Below, one piece after another: positions 37,598 to 45,418 of a stretch of DNA of 64,000 nucleotides (position 1 is the first letter of the stretch; every line of letters starts with the position of its first letter). The DNA is from an uncultured Flavobacteriales bacterium. Lineage in GTDB: Bacteria > Bacteroidota > Bacteroidia > Flavobacteriales > BACL11. The notes beneath the pieces are model-generated. The model was not told the DNA's origin and made no database searches. It worked only from the letters and a program-made list of their open reading frames with translations. The position numbers and the translations under genes are program-made. The stretch is from contig CAJIYM010000004.1 in NCBI GenBank assembly GCA_905181635.1, positions 204,264 to 268,263 of the forward strand, written 5' to 3'.

Positions 37598-37852
37598 TTA
37601 TAATGAAGAAATTTCAATAACTTCTTTAACTCTTGGAACTGCACGCTTTACAGCAATCTCAACTCCATTTTTTAAAGTCATCATACTAATACTGCAAGTA
37701 CTACAAGCACCAACTAACTTAACTTTCACTATCCAATCGTCAGTAAGCTCAATAAAATTAATATCCCCTCCATCAGCCTCCAAGAAAGGCCTAATCTCTT
37801 GAAGAGAAAATTCAATTTTATCAAGTATCTCTTTGTCTTTTATTATTCCCAT
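37598..37852 (-). CDS. NifU C-terminal domain Fe-S scaffold protein
   Basis: Proteins of this type assemble or carry an iron-sulfur cluster. With the ATG at 37852 (MGIIKDKEIL) the protein has 84 residues, matching a stand-alone NifU/Nfu domain; the cluster-binding pair is CSTCSIS near residue 58. A longer frame from 37894 would overlap the end of mrp by 35 bp and adds non-family residues. It is 7 nt after mrp, another Fe-S protein, suggesting a joint role in cluster delivery. Confidence 0.9.
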   Translation of the reverse strand: MGIIKDKEILDKIEFSLQEIRPFLEADGGDINFIELTDDWIVKVKLVGACSTCSISMMTLKNGVEIAVKRAVPRVKEVIEISSL

Positions 37853-37859
37853 ATTTATT

Positions 37860-38984
37860 TTATGAACAACCCTTCCCTTTTGATGTATCAACAACCAGTG
37901 TATCTGGCAAATTTACATTTCTTTTTTCAATTGCAGTGACTATTTTCTTACTCATGTTTAAAAGCTTGAGAGCAATTGGAGTAGTCAATTGTAAAATTGC
38001 TGGCCTACCAGCATCAGCAGCTTCTCGAATTGATTGTACAATTGGAATTTCCTCTAATAAATCAATATCCATTTGATCAGCTAAGCCTTTTGCACCTTCT
38101 TTTCCGAATATATAATATTTATTATCAGGAAGTTCTTTAGGTGTAAAATAAGCCATATTCTCTATCATGCCCAAAACAGGTACATTAATACTATCCATTC
38201 GAAACATATTAACCCCCTTTTGTGCATCAGCTAAAGCTATAGTTTGAGGTGTACTTACAATAACTGCTCCCGTTAAGGGAATTGATTGAACTAGGGATAA
38301 ATGAATATCTCCAGTTCCTGGAGGCAAGTCAACGATTAAATAATCTAATTCGCCCCAATGTGTATCCCACAATAATTGGTTTAAAGCCTTAGAAGCCATA
38401 GGACCTCTCCAAACCACAGCTTGCTGACTTTGTGCAAAAAACCCAATTGACAGCAATTTAACGCCGAAACTCTCAAGGGGTTTAATTTTAGATTTACCTT
38501 CAACCGAAACAGTTAAAGGTGATTCACCCTCTAAACCAAACATGATATGCATAGAGGGACCATAAATATCAGCATCAATCACCCCAACTTTATAACCTAA
38601 ATGTGACAGTCCAACTGCGAGATTTGCCGTAATAGTTGATTTTCCAACACCACCCTTACCAGATGATACTGCTATAATATTTTTTACTCCAGGAATAGGT
38701 TTTCCCTTTATCAGATTTTCCTTTACTGGAACATTTACAATAAGATTTACTTTAACTTTTGATTTTTCATAAGCATGTTCATGAATAGCTTTCAAGCAAT
38801 CAACTTCGACCTTCTTTTTGTACTGTAATGTAGGATTCTTAATCTCTATATCTAATTCTACATCTGAACCAAATAGTTGTATATTTTTAATTGCCCCAAT
38901 CTCTACAATATTTTGCTCTTCATTAGGAAAAGAAACATGCTCTAATGCTGCAATTACAACCTCCTTAGTTAACTTCATTTTCAA
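37860..38984 (-). CDS. Mrp/ApbC-family P-loop Fe-S carrier
   Basis: This 374-residue cytosolic protein has an N-terminal DUF59/MIP18-type domain (about 1-95) and a Mrp/NBP35 ATPase domain with the deviant Walker A SSGKGGVGKSTITANL at about 107-122 and the DLPPGTGD segment near 220. The CxxC that bridges the shared cluster in ApbC is not visible; the region reads MENMAYFTPKELPDNKYY. One cysteine stands near the very C-terminus. It is followed by the NifU-type gene and preceded by the 75-residue gene. Confidence 0.92.
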   Translation of the reverse strand: MKMKLTKEVVIAALEHVSFPNEEQNIVEIGAIKNIQLFGSDVELDIEIKNPTLQYKKKVEVDCLKAIHEHAYEKSKVKVNLIVNVPVKENLIKGKPIPGVKNIIAVSSGKGGVGKSTITANLAVGLSHLGYKVGVIDADIYGPSMHIMFGLEGESPLTVSVEGKSKIKPLESFGVKLLSIGFFAQSQQAVVWRGPMASKALNQLLWDTHWGELDYLIVDLPPGTGDIHLSLVQSIPLTGAVIVSTPQTIALADAQKGVNMFRMDSINVPVLGMIENMAYFTPKELPDNKYYIFGKEGAKGLADQMDIDLLEEIPIVQSIREAADAGRPAILQLTTPIALKLLNMSKKIVTAIEKRNVNLPDTLVVDTSKGKGCS

Positions 38985-38997
38985 ATTAATAATTTAT

Positions 38998-39225
38998 TTA
39001 ATTTGTTTTAGATCCTTTATTATCTCCATCAATCCAATAGTGATCTTTAACTTGGCCAAGGTATTTGAAATTACGATCCTTGTATTGCTTTTCAGCGTCT
39101 TTCATTTGCTCATAGGTTTCTCGCATTAATCTAATAGCTTTACTAGTATTGCTTAAGGTAATTGACATGTAATAGCCATCTTTAAGTCTCTTTGGGATTT
39201 TAGAAGGTCTTCCGCTTTTTTTCAT
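38998..39225 (-). CDS. 75-residue basic protein, function unknown
   Basis: It starts MKKSGRPSKIPKRLKDGYYM. The N-terminus has an AT-hook-like GRPSK flanked by basic residues, followed by a charged helical region (about 33-50) and a short C-terminal strand YLGQVKDHYWIDG. No signal or membrane helix is present. A promoter box ends 5 nt before the start codon, so it heads a small unit with mrp (13-nt gap) and the NifU-type gene. I do not recognise the family; DNA binding is a guess based only on the GRP motif. Confidence 0.72.
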   Translation of the reverse strand: MKKSGRPSKIPKRLKDGYYMSITLSNTSKAIRLMRETYEQMKDAEKQYKDRNFKYLGQVKDHYWIDGDNKGSKTN

Positions 39226-39230
39226 AAGGG

Positions 39231-39238
39231 CAAAACTA
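39231..39238 (-). promoter_or_regulatory. Promoter -7 box of the 75-residue gene and mrp (TAGTTTTG)
   Basis: TAGTTTTG on the minus strand ends 5 nt before the ATG, another nearly leaderless arrangement. Confidence 0.55.
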
Positions 39239-39384
39239 CAGAAAATTTATGAAAAAAATAAAAAAAAAGTCAGGTTATCCGCACTAAGAACTATACTCGA
39301 CTTACATGATTAAAGTAAAATTTAATATGGGAGTTTTCAACACTAATTCATTATCTATGAGAAAGACTTTTTTTAGACTAGGCT

Positions 39385-39708
39385 CTAAATATTACTTGGT
39401 TTCCACAAAAAAATTTCCAAATCAACAATTTGGTTCTTTTCAATAACAATCCCTTCATTTTCCAAAAGCTGTTGCATAAGGCAAATTCCATGAAAATGTA
39501 TTTTTCCTGTTAATAGTCCTTTTTGATTTACTACCCTGTATGCTGGCACATCACTTGGGCATTTATTCAAAGCCCAACCTACCATTCTAGCTGACTTGGC
39601 ACTGCCTAAATATTTGCCTATCGTCGCATAAGTACTTACTTTTCCTTGAGGAATCTGGCGAACAATCTCATATACTTTATGAAAGAAATTATCTTGTTTT
39701 ATTATCAA
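39385..39708 (-). CDS. Alkyltransferase-like protein (MGMT fold, no active-site cysteine)
   Basis: The 107 residues fit the DNA-binding C-terminal domain of O6-alkylguanine alkyltransferase: helix-turn-helix segment GKVSTYATIGKYLGSAKSARMVGWAL (about 22-47), then PAYRVVNQKG at about 55-64. In active enzymes that last motif is PCHRV; here Cys is replaced by Ala56 and His by Tyr57, so the protein cannot accept alkyl groups. Alkyltransferase-like proteins of this sort bind alkylated DNA and flag it for nucleotide excision repair. The start is TTG; there is no ATG in the right place. Confidence 0.88.
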   Translation of the reverse strand: MIIKQDNFFHKVYEIVRQIPQGKVSTYATIGKYLGSAKSARMVGWALNKCPSDVPAYRVVNQKGLLTGKIHFHGICLMQQLLENEGIVIEKNQIVDLEIFLWKPSNI

Positions 39709-39855
39709 ACCTTTTAATTATTGTAAAATTAATTTTTCATTACATCTCTCTTTTAATAAGAACTTATAAAAAAACAAAAACAGCCGTAAAATATATTTTT
39801 CATAAGTCGCTAAACTACAAAATATAGTTATTATAAATAATCTCTAAATCAATAA

Positions 39856-40521
39856 CTATTTCAACCTAAACCTCAAATAAGTAATTGGCAAACCTTTGTT
39901 CAAATAGATTTGTTCGTAATGGGTTTTAATTTCCATGTGTTCTCTTTCTACGGGAGAAGTATATAGATCATGAGTGCTATCCTCCAAAATATGATTTTCA
40001 CCCGTTATAACCCCTAAGGTAAAACCATGTAAAAATTGGCTGTCTGTTTTCAGGTGAATGATTCCATCTTTCTTTAGAATATTATTATATTTTTTTAAAA
40101 AATTAGGATGTGTTAAACGTTTTGCTCCCTTTCTTTTTTTTAATTGTGGATCAGGAAAAGTAATCCAAATTTCATCTACCTCATCTTGTGCAAAACAAGC
40201 TTCTATCCAATCAATGCGTATGCGTAAGAAGCCTACGTTACTCAATTCTTTATTCAAAGCATCAGTTGCTCCTTGCCAAATTCTAGCTCCCTTTATATCT
40301 ACTCCTAAAAAATTCTTCTCAGGAAATTTCTCTGCCAATCCTACACTATATTCTCCCATTCCACAACCCAACTCCAACACCAAAGGATTTTCGTTTTTAA
40401 AAAAATCTTGTTTCCACTTTCCTTTTAAATGAAAACCTTCTTTCATTTCCTCCAATGTAGGCTCCTCAACATGAGGATAATCCTTCATCTGCCCGAATTT
40501 TCTTAACTTATTTTTTGCCAA
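39856..40521 (-). CDS. trmB: tRNA (guanine-N7-)-methyltransferase TrmB
   Basis: TrmB methylates G46 in tRNA using S-adenosylmethionine. The 221-residue protein has the SAM-binding motif LELGCGMGEYSVGLA near residue 49, the NFLGVDIKGARIWQGA segment near 70 and the characteristic FPDPQLKKRKGAKRLTHPNF near 121. The start codon appears to be TTG (MAKNKLRKFG). It diverges from the glycosyltransferase gene. Confidence 0.95.
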   Translation of the reverse strand: MAKNKLRKFGQMKDYPHVEEPTLEEMKEGFHLKGKWKQDFFKNENPLVLELGCGMGEYSVGLAEKFPEKNFLGVDIKGARIWQGATDALNKELSNVGFLRIRIDWIEACFAQDEVDEIWITFPDPQLKKRKGAKRLTHPNFLKKYNNILKKDGIIHLKTDSQFLHGFTLGVITGENHILEDSTHDLYTSPVEREHMEIKTHYEQIYLNKGLPITYLRFRLK

Positions 40522-40569
40522 ATCTAATATTTTGATGCAAAAATACTTTGTTTTAAGTATTTTCGGCTT

Positions 40570-41628
40570 GTGAAAGTCAAAAAACGAATTTTAGTAGCTC
40601 CACTAGATTGGGGTATAGGACACTCAACTAGGTGCATTCCTGTTATTAAGGCTCTAATAAGTAATAATTATGAAGTAATACTGTCAGCTGACTCACGTCC
40701 ATTGCATTTATTAAGTACTGAATTCCCCAAATTAGAAATGATTCGTTTTGAAGGATACAATATAAAATACTCTAAGTATTTACCTATGATTCTAAGTATG
40801 ATTTTGCAAATTCCAAAAATATTATGGAACATAAAAAAGGAAAATGCTACTCTTGAGGATATTATTAAGGAGTATACAATTGATGGTGTAATTTCAGACA
40901 ATCGTTTTGGTCTGTATTCAAAAAAAGTACCTTGCGTTTTCATTACTCATCAGCTAGAAATACAAACACCTTCTTTTAATGAAAGTATACGAAATTTCAA
41001 TTATAAATACATCAATAAATTTGATGCCTGTTGGGTGATGGATGATGAAAAAATTAATTTAGCAGGCAACTTATCAAAACCAAAATTTCTTCCAAATAAC
41101 AGTCACTATATAGGAATCCAATCACGTTTTGAAAAACAAGAAATAAAGAAAAAATATGATTTTCTTGCAATCGTTTCAGGGCCAGAACCACAAAGAACTA
41201 TTTTAGAAAAAGGTCTTATAAAAGCATTAAAAAACAGAAACGAAAAATCCTTAATTGTTTTAGGAAAACCAGAACTCAACACAAGTAATCAAATAGGAAG
41301 CCTAACAATAAAATCTCACTTAGATGCAAAGGATTTAAATACTGCCATTAGCAAGTCCGAACTTATTATTTGTAGGTCAGGCTATTCTACCGTTATGGAT
41401 TTAGCAAAACTGGGGAAAAAGGCAATATTTATTCCCACCCCAGGCCAAACAGAACAAGAATATCTAGCTAATAATTTTAAAGATTTAGGCATTTGTTATA
41501 CTCAAAAGCAAAGTGACTTCAATTTTGAAATAGCAGTAGAAGAAAGTGAAAATTACACAGGATTTAATACAGAAATAAATTCAAAAACTGATTGGCCTTC
41601 TTTATTTCGCCTTTTTGAGGGTAAATGA
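40570..41628 (+). CDS. Glycosyltransferase of MurG/GT28-like fold
   Basis: The 352 residues form two Rossmann-like halves. The N-terminal half starts KKRILVAPLDWGIGHSTR, with the glycine/histidine loop typical of GT-B enzymes. The C-terminal half holds the donor-site pattern ELIICRSGYSTVMDLAKLGK (about 260-279) and IPTPGQTEQEYLA. The substrate is unknown; envelope or surface-glycan synthesis is likely for the fold. The start is GTG. Its end overlaps the convergent histidine kinase gene by 27 bp. Confidence 0.85.
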   Translation: MKVKKRILVAPLDWGIGHSTRCIPVIKALISNNYEVILSADSRPLHLLSTEFPKLEMIRFEGYNIKYSKYLPMILSMILQIPKILWNIKKENATLEDIIKEYTIDGVISDNRFGLYSKKVPCVFITHQLEIQTPSFNESIRNFNYKYINKFDACWVMDDEKINLAGNLSKPKFLPNNSHYIGIQSRFEKQEIKKKYDFLAIVSGPEPQRTILEKGLIKALKNRNEKSLIVLGKPELNTSNQIGSLTIKSHLDAKDLNTAISKSELIICRSGYSTVMDLAKLGKKAIFIPTPGQTEQEYLANNFKDLGICYTQKQSDFNFEIAVEESENYTGFNTEINSKTDWPSLFRLFEGK

Positions 41629-42597
41629 GAAAGTAGATCCTTCTCCAAACGTACTTCTTATATTCAAAGTCTGTTGATGCGATTCTATGATATGCTTTAC
41701 AATGGATAAACCTAAACCTGTACCTCCTTTTTCACGAGACCGACTATCATCCACCCTGTAAAATCGTTCGCATAAGCGGGCTAAATGTGGCTCTTGAATT
41801 CCTATTCCATCATCAGAAACTTCAATAAGAATCACATCATTCATATCAAAGAAACGCACTTTTGTTAAGCCGTTCTTACTTCCATATTTTATTGAGTTCA
41901 CAAGAAGATTAGATAAAACCTGACTTATTTTTTGCTCATCAGCCTGCACCAAGATTGATTCATATACTTTATCAAATTCTAAAGTAATATTACTCTTGCC
42001 AGCCTTATCTTCTAAAGCATCTAAAACATTACTACAGCATTGAATAATATCAAACTCACTGAATTTTATTTTCTCAACATTGGTTTCTAGGTGGGAAACA
42101 CTTTCTAAATCTTCTACAATAGAAATCATTCTTTCAACACTTTTCTGAGTACGTAATAAATATTTTCTGTTTATTTCTTCATCCTCCAAAGCACCCTCCA
42201 GCAAGGTCAAAATATACCCCTGGATATTAAAAATAGGCGTTTTTAGCTCATGAGAAACATTTCCTAAAAATTCTCTCCTAAATTGCTCAGTGTCTTTTAA
42301 ATGTTCAAATTCTGCCTGTCGTTCACTTACCCATCTCTTCACATCTACTTCTGATTTTTCTAAATTAAAATCATTTAATGAATCTAATTTTTGATTATGA
42401 ATAGTGCGGTACAAGAGTTCAATTCTTTTAGTAATATATATTTTTATTAGCCAATAAGAAATGGTAGACGTAACCAAAAAAACGAAAACAATTTTTACTA
42501 ATAATGATAATTGAGGGACTTCAAAAATTAAAACAATCATTGTAGTGACAATCACTCCTATTAATAAACTTATATTTTTTGATGTATCCAAACGCAT
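41602..42597 (-). CDS. PhoR-type sensor histidine kinase
   Basis: The 331-residue kinase has two N-terminal membrane helices with almost no periplasmic loop (about 9-26 and 31-51), as in PhoR kinases that sense through the Pst transporter. It then has a HisKA domain with the phospho-acceptor in LGNVSHELKTP (about residue 114) and an ATPase domain with NLLVNSIKYG, DDGIGIQ and GTGLGLSIVKHI. Its start shares one base with the response regulator stop. The adjacent pst genes support a phosphate-sensing role. Confidence 0.9.
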   Translation of the reverse strand: MRLDTSKNISLLIGVIVTTMIVLIFEVPQLSLLVKIVFVFLVTSTISYWLIKIYITKRIELLYRTIHNQKLDSLNDFNLEKSEVDVKRWVSERQAEFEHLKDTEQFRREFLGNVSHELKTPIFNIQGYILTLLEGALEDEEINRKYLLRTQKSVERMISIVEDLESVSHLETNVEKIKFSEFDIIQCCSNVLDALEDKAGKSNITLEFDKVYESILVQADEQKISQVLSNLLVNSIKYGSKNGLTKVRFFDMNDVILIEVSDDGIGIQEPHLARLCERFYRVDDSRSREKGGTGLGLSIVKHIIESHQQTLNIRSTFGEGSTFSFTLKKAK

Positions 42598-43268
42598 TAT
42601 TCACTTAATCTGTAACCAACTCCTTTTATTGTTTCAATTACATTATCTCCTAATTTCTCACGTAATTTTCTGATATGAACATCAATAGTTCTATCCCCAA
42701 CAAAAACATCTGTACCCCAAATAGTATTCATTATTTCATCTCGAGTAAAAACTTTTCCTATATCTGAAAATAATAATTGCAAAAGTTTAAACTCCTTTTT
42801 AGCAAACTTAATCTCCACCCCACCTTTTAGTACTTTATGCTTATTTGAATCTATAGTTATATCTTTAAATATATGTGCTTTTTGCGTTGATGTATCTTCA
42901 AACCTTCTTAAAAGAGATTTTACTTTACTTAATAAAACTCTTGGCCTTACAGGTTTATTTAAATAATCATCTGCACCAGCATTAAGGCCTGAGATTTGCG
43001 AATAGTCTTCTGATCGGGCAGATAAAAAAGTAATAATAGTTTTACTAATTTCAGGGGTTTCTCTAATTTTTATACACGCCTCTATTCCATCCATATTGGG
43101 CATCATCACATCCATAACAATTAGGTGTGGCTTGTATTTTTTTGCTTGTACTATTGCCTGCAAACCATCTTCAGCGATAAAAACCTCATATCCTTCTTTT
43201 TTAAGATTATATCCTAAAATCTCTAAAATATCTGGCTCATCATCAACTAATAATATTCTGTAACTCAT
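42597..43268 (-). CDS. phoB: PhoB-type response regulator
   Basis: The 223 residues comprise a receiver domain (acidic pocket LLVDDEPD, phospho-acceptor Asp in LIVMDVMMPNMD near residue 52, Lys in LNKPVRP) and an OmpR/PhoB winged-helix domain ending VGDRTIDVHIRKLREKLGDNVIETIKGVGYRL. It is divergent from pstS and partnered with the PhoR-type kinase. It is the likely binder of the 11-bp repeat arrays described nearby. The promoter box lies 5 nt upstream. Confidence 0.92.
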   Translation of the reverse strand: MSYRILLVDDEPDILEILGYNLKKEGYEVFIAEDGLQAIVQAKKYKPHLIVMDVMMPNMDGIEACIKIRETPEISKTIITFLSARSEDYSQISGLNAGADDYLNKPVRPRVLLSKVKSLLRRFEDTSTQKAHIFKDITIDSNKHKVLKGGVEIKFAKKEFKLLQLLFSDIGKVFTRDEIMNTIWGTDVFVGDRTIDVHIRKLREKLGDNVIETIKGVGYRLSE

Positions 43269-43273
43269 AAAGA

Positions 43274-43281
43274 CAAAAATA
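43274..43281 (-). promoter_or_regulatory. Promoter -7 box of phoB-phoR (TATTTTTG)
   Basis: TATTTTTG on the minus strand ends 5 nt before the phoB ATG. Confidence 0.55.
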
Positions 43282-43318
43282 ATAACAAATAGCTAGTAAA
43301 ATACAACAAGTTAATGAT

Positions 43319-43347
43319 TTAACACAATCTTAACATTTTCTTAATAT
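43319..43347 (+). promoter_or_regulatory. PHO-box-like array in the phoB-pstS gap (three repeats)
   Basis: Three heptamers TTAACAC, TTAACAT and TTAATAT start at 43319, 43330 and 43341, exactly 11 bp apart with 4-nt spacers. The layout is that of PhoB direct-repeat operators. It lies 37 nt from the phoB -7 box in the opposite orientation and over 100 nt before the pstS box, so its target promoter is unclear. Confidence 0.6.
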
Positions 43348-43418
43348 AGCTATAATTTCATAAAATAATAAATTGCGTTATAATTATTATGTTGGATAAA
43401 TGATTCTCATCATTTTTA

Positions 43419-43458
43419 TTTACAATTTCTTAACGCTAAGTTAAATTTAACTTTACGC
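43419..43458 (+). promoter_or_regulatory. PHO-box-like array before pstS (four repeats)
   Basis: Heptamers TTTACAA, TTAACGC, TTAAATT and TTTACGC start at 43419, 43430, 43441 and 43452, each 11 bp apart. The array ends 19 nt before the pstS -7 box, which puts an activator where the -33 element would be. The individual repeats are degenerate, but the period is exact. Confidence 0.6.
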
Positions 43459-43477
43459 AGATGCTGAATTCTCATTC

Positions 43478-43485
43478 TATTTTTG
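43478..43485 (+). promoter_or_regulatory. Promoter -7 box of pstS (TATTTTTG)
   Basis: TATTTTTG lies 29 nt upstream of the pstS ATG and 19 nt after the PHO-like array. Confidence 0.65.
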
Positions 43486-43514
43486 CATCATAAATAACTC
43501 AACATAATATTAAA

Positions 43515-44462
43515 ATGAAAAAACAAATTAAAACAATTTTATTCGCAATTACAGCTACTTTATTAGTGAGCTGTGGAGGTAGTTCAGAAAAAGCTAAGAC
43601 AACAAATGAATTAACTGGATCTATCAAGATTGATGGCTCGTCAACAGTTTATCCAATTACTGAAGCAGTTGCTGAGGAATTCAGAACAGTACAGCCTAAA
43701 GTAAATGTTACAATTGGGGTTTCAGGCACTGGAGGAGGATTCAAAAAGTTTGGAAGAGGAGAAATTGACATCTCAGACGCTTCAAGACCAATTAAAGATA
43801 AAGAAATATTAATTTGTAATGAAAATAACATTACATATGTAGGACTTTCGGTTGCTTATGATGGATTGGCTGTTTTAGTAAATCCTAAAAACACTTGGGT
43901 AGACTATTTTACAGTTGAAGAGCTAAATACTATATGGAATCCATCAGCTCAAAATACAATTATGTATTGGGATCAAGTTCGTGAAGGATGGCCACATGAA
44001 AAATTAAATTTATACGGTCCAGGAACGGCATCAGGAACATATGATTATTTCTCAGAAGCTATTTGCGGAAAAAAAGTAGGAACAAGAGCTGACTATACCG
44101 CATCAGAAGATGATCATATTTTAGTTCAAGGAATTGCAACTGATAAAACTGGATTAGGATTCTTTGGGTTAGCTTACTATGAAGAAAATAAAGATAAACT
44201 GAAATTAGTTGGCGTAGATAATGGTAGTGGTGCAATTAAGCCAACAATGGAAACAGTGTCAAATGGAACTTATTCTCCACTTTCTCGCCCAATATTTATC
44301 TACGTAAATAGCACTTCTGTTAAACGACCTGGATTAGTTGAATTCGTTAATTTTTACTTAAAGAATGCAGCAACACTTTCAGCTGAAGTTGGCTATATCC
44401 CTATGCCAATATCTGAATATGAAGTTCAGCAGGCTAAGTTTAATAATTTTATAAAAAAGTAA
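43515..44462 (+). CDS. pstS: Phosphate-binding lipoprotein PstS
   Basis: PstS captures inorganic phosphate for the PstCAB transporter. The 315-residue protein has a lipobox (LLVSC, Cys20) and the phosphate-site motifs IDGSSTVYPITEAV near 41 and SGTGGGFKKFGRGEIDISDASRP near 72, plus GPGTASGTYDYFSE near 172 (read as separate segments). It is preceded by a PHO-like array and followed by a strong intercistronic hairpin, consistent with higher expression than the transporter genes. Confidence 0.96.
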   Translation: MKKQIKTILFAITATLLVSCGGSSEKAKTTNELTGSIKIDGSSTVYPITEAVAEEFRTVQPKVNVTIGVSGTGGGFKKFGRGEIDISDASRPIKDKEILICNENNITYVGLSVAYDGLAVLVNPKNTWVDYFTVEELNTIWNPSAQNTIMYWDQVREGWPHEKLNLYGPGTASGTYDYFSEAICGKKVGTRADYTASEDDHILVQGIATDKTGLGFFGLAYYEENKDKLKLVGVDNGSGAIKPTMETVSNGTYSPLSRPIFIYVNSTSVKRPGLVEFVNFYLKNAATLSAEVGYIPMPISEYEVQQAKFNNFIKK

Positions 44463-44495
44463 ATTAGCAGGCAATACTTTTTAATTTTTTGATTA

Positions 44496-44529
44496 GCAAA
44501 TCTATACTGCACAAGCAGTATGGATTTGC
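44496..44529 (+). other. Intercistronic stem-loop between pstS and pstC
   Basis: Arms GCAAATCTATACTGC (44496-44510) and GCAGTATGGATTTGC (44515-44529) pair over 15 bp, with one U-G wobble and an ACAA loop. No T-run follows on either strand, so it is not a standard rho-independent terminator. Its place after pstS suggests a 3'-end stabiliser, processing site or attenuator that raises PstS over PstCAB. Confidence 0.8.
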
Positions 44530-44545
44530 GCATTAAAAAAGAACT

Positions 44546-45418
44546 ATGAAGAAAGAAAAAATAATAGAAGGATTACTCAAATTATCGGCTCTTGTAACTA
44601 TACTTACAACTGTTGGAATTTTGTATGTTCTACTTTCTGAAAGTATTGCTTTTTTTAGGGAAGTCTCTATTTGGGAATTCATCACAGATAAAGAATGGAC
44701 ACCTCTTTTTGTAAACAAGCATTTTGGAATAATGCCATTGGTGGCAGGAACTCTACTTACGACTTTTATTGCCATTTCAGTTGCGCTTCCTATTGGAATA
44801 ACCATTGCGATTTATTTAAGCGAGTACGCCCATAAAAGGTTTAAAAAAATTGTAAAACCTCTTTTAGAAATCTTGGCTGCTGTTCCAACAGTAGTTTATG
44901 GCTTTTTTGCTCTAACAGTGGTTACCCCTTTCTTGCAATCTATCATTCCAAGCATGTCTGGTTTTAATGCTCTTTCAGCTGGTATAGTAATGGGAATTAT
45001 GATTATCCCATATGTAAGCTCACTAAGTGAGGACGCTCTTAGTGCTGTGCCAAAAGAATTAAGAAATGGATCTTATGCCATGGGAAGTACTAGATTGCAA
45101 ACAGCCTTTAAAGTGATGGTTCCTGCCGCATCTTCCGGAATAATTGTATCTGTTATTTTGGCCTTTTCACGAGCAATTGGCGAAACTATGATTGTAGCAA
45201 TTGCAGCGGGGCAACAACCAAGACTAACAATGAATCCTTTAGTGCCTATAGAAACGATTACGGCCTATATTGTACAGGTAAGTTTGGGAGATGTTCAGCA
45301 TAATTCGATAGAATACAGAACTATTTTTGCTGCAGGAATAACATTATTTATTTTTACATTTATTTTAAATAATATAGGTTTTTATATCCGTAAAAAATAC
45401 AGAGAACAATATGAATAA
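44546..45418 (+). CDS. pstC: Phosphate ABC transporter permease PstC
   Basis: One of two membrane subunits of the high-affinity phosphate importer. The 290 residues have six or more helices and the ATPase-contact loop in YAMGSTRLQTAFKVMVPAAS near 177, with the ABC permease pattern SRAIGETMIVAIAAGQQP near 206. It starts 16 nt after the hairpin and overlaps pstA by 8 bp. Confidence 0.95.
   Translation: MKKEKIIEGLLKLSALVTILTTVGILYVLLSESIAFFREVSIWEFITDKEWTPLFVNKHFGIMPLVAGTLLTTFIAISVALPIGITIAIYLSEYAHKRFKKIVKPLLEILAAVPTVVYGFFALTVVTPFLQSIIPSMSGFNALSAGIVMGIMIIPYVSSLSEDALSAVPKELRNGSYAMGSTRLQTAFKVMVPAASSGIIVSVILAFSRAIGETMIVAIAAGQQPRLTMNPLVPIETITAYIVQVSLGDVQHNSIEYRTIFAAGITLFIFTFILNNIGFYIRKKYREQYE

Noticed and set aside
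39239-39384. Gap upstream of the 75-residue gene as a small RNA or terminator
   Set aside because: Contains A-runs and a few T-runs but no GC-containing stem; no feature can be supported.
39709-39855. Gap between the alkyltransferase-like gene and trmB as an RNA gene or repeat
   Set aside because: AT-rich, with no strong stem, tRNA-like fold, promoter box or frame.
40519-40526. TAGATTTG octamer at the trmB start as a promoter
   Set aside because: Its last three bases are the TTG start codon itself, so RNA would begin inside the gene; likely coincidental unless the true start is downstream.
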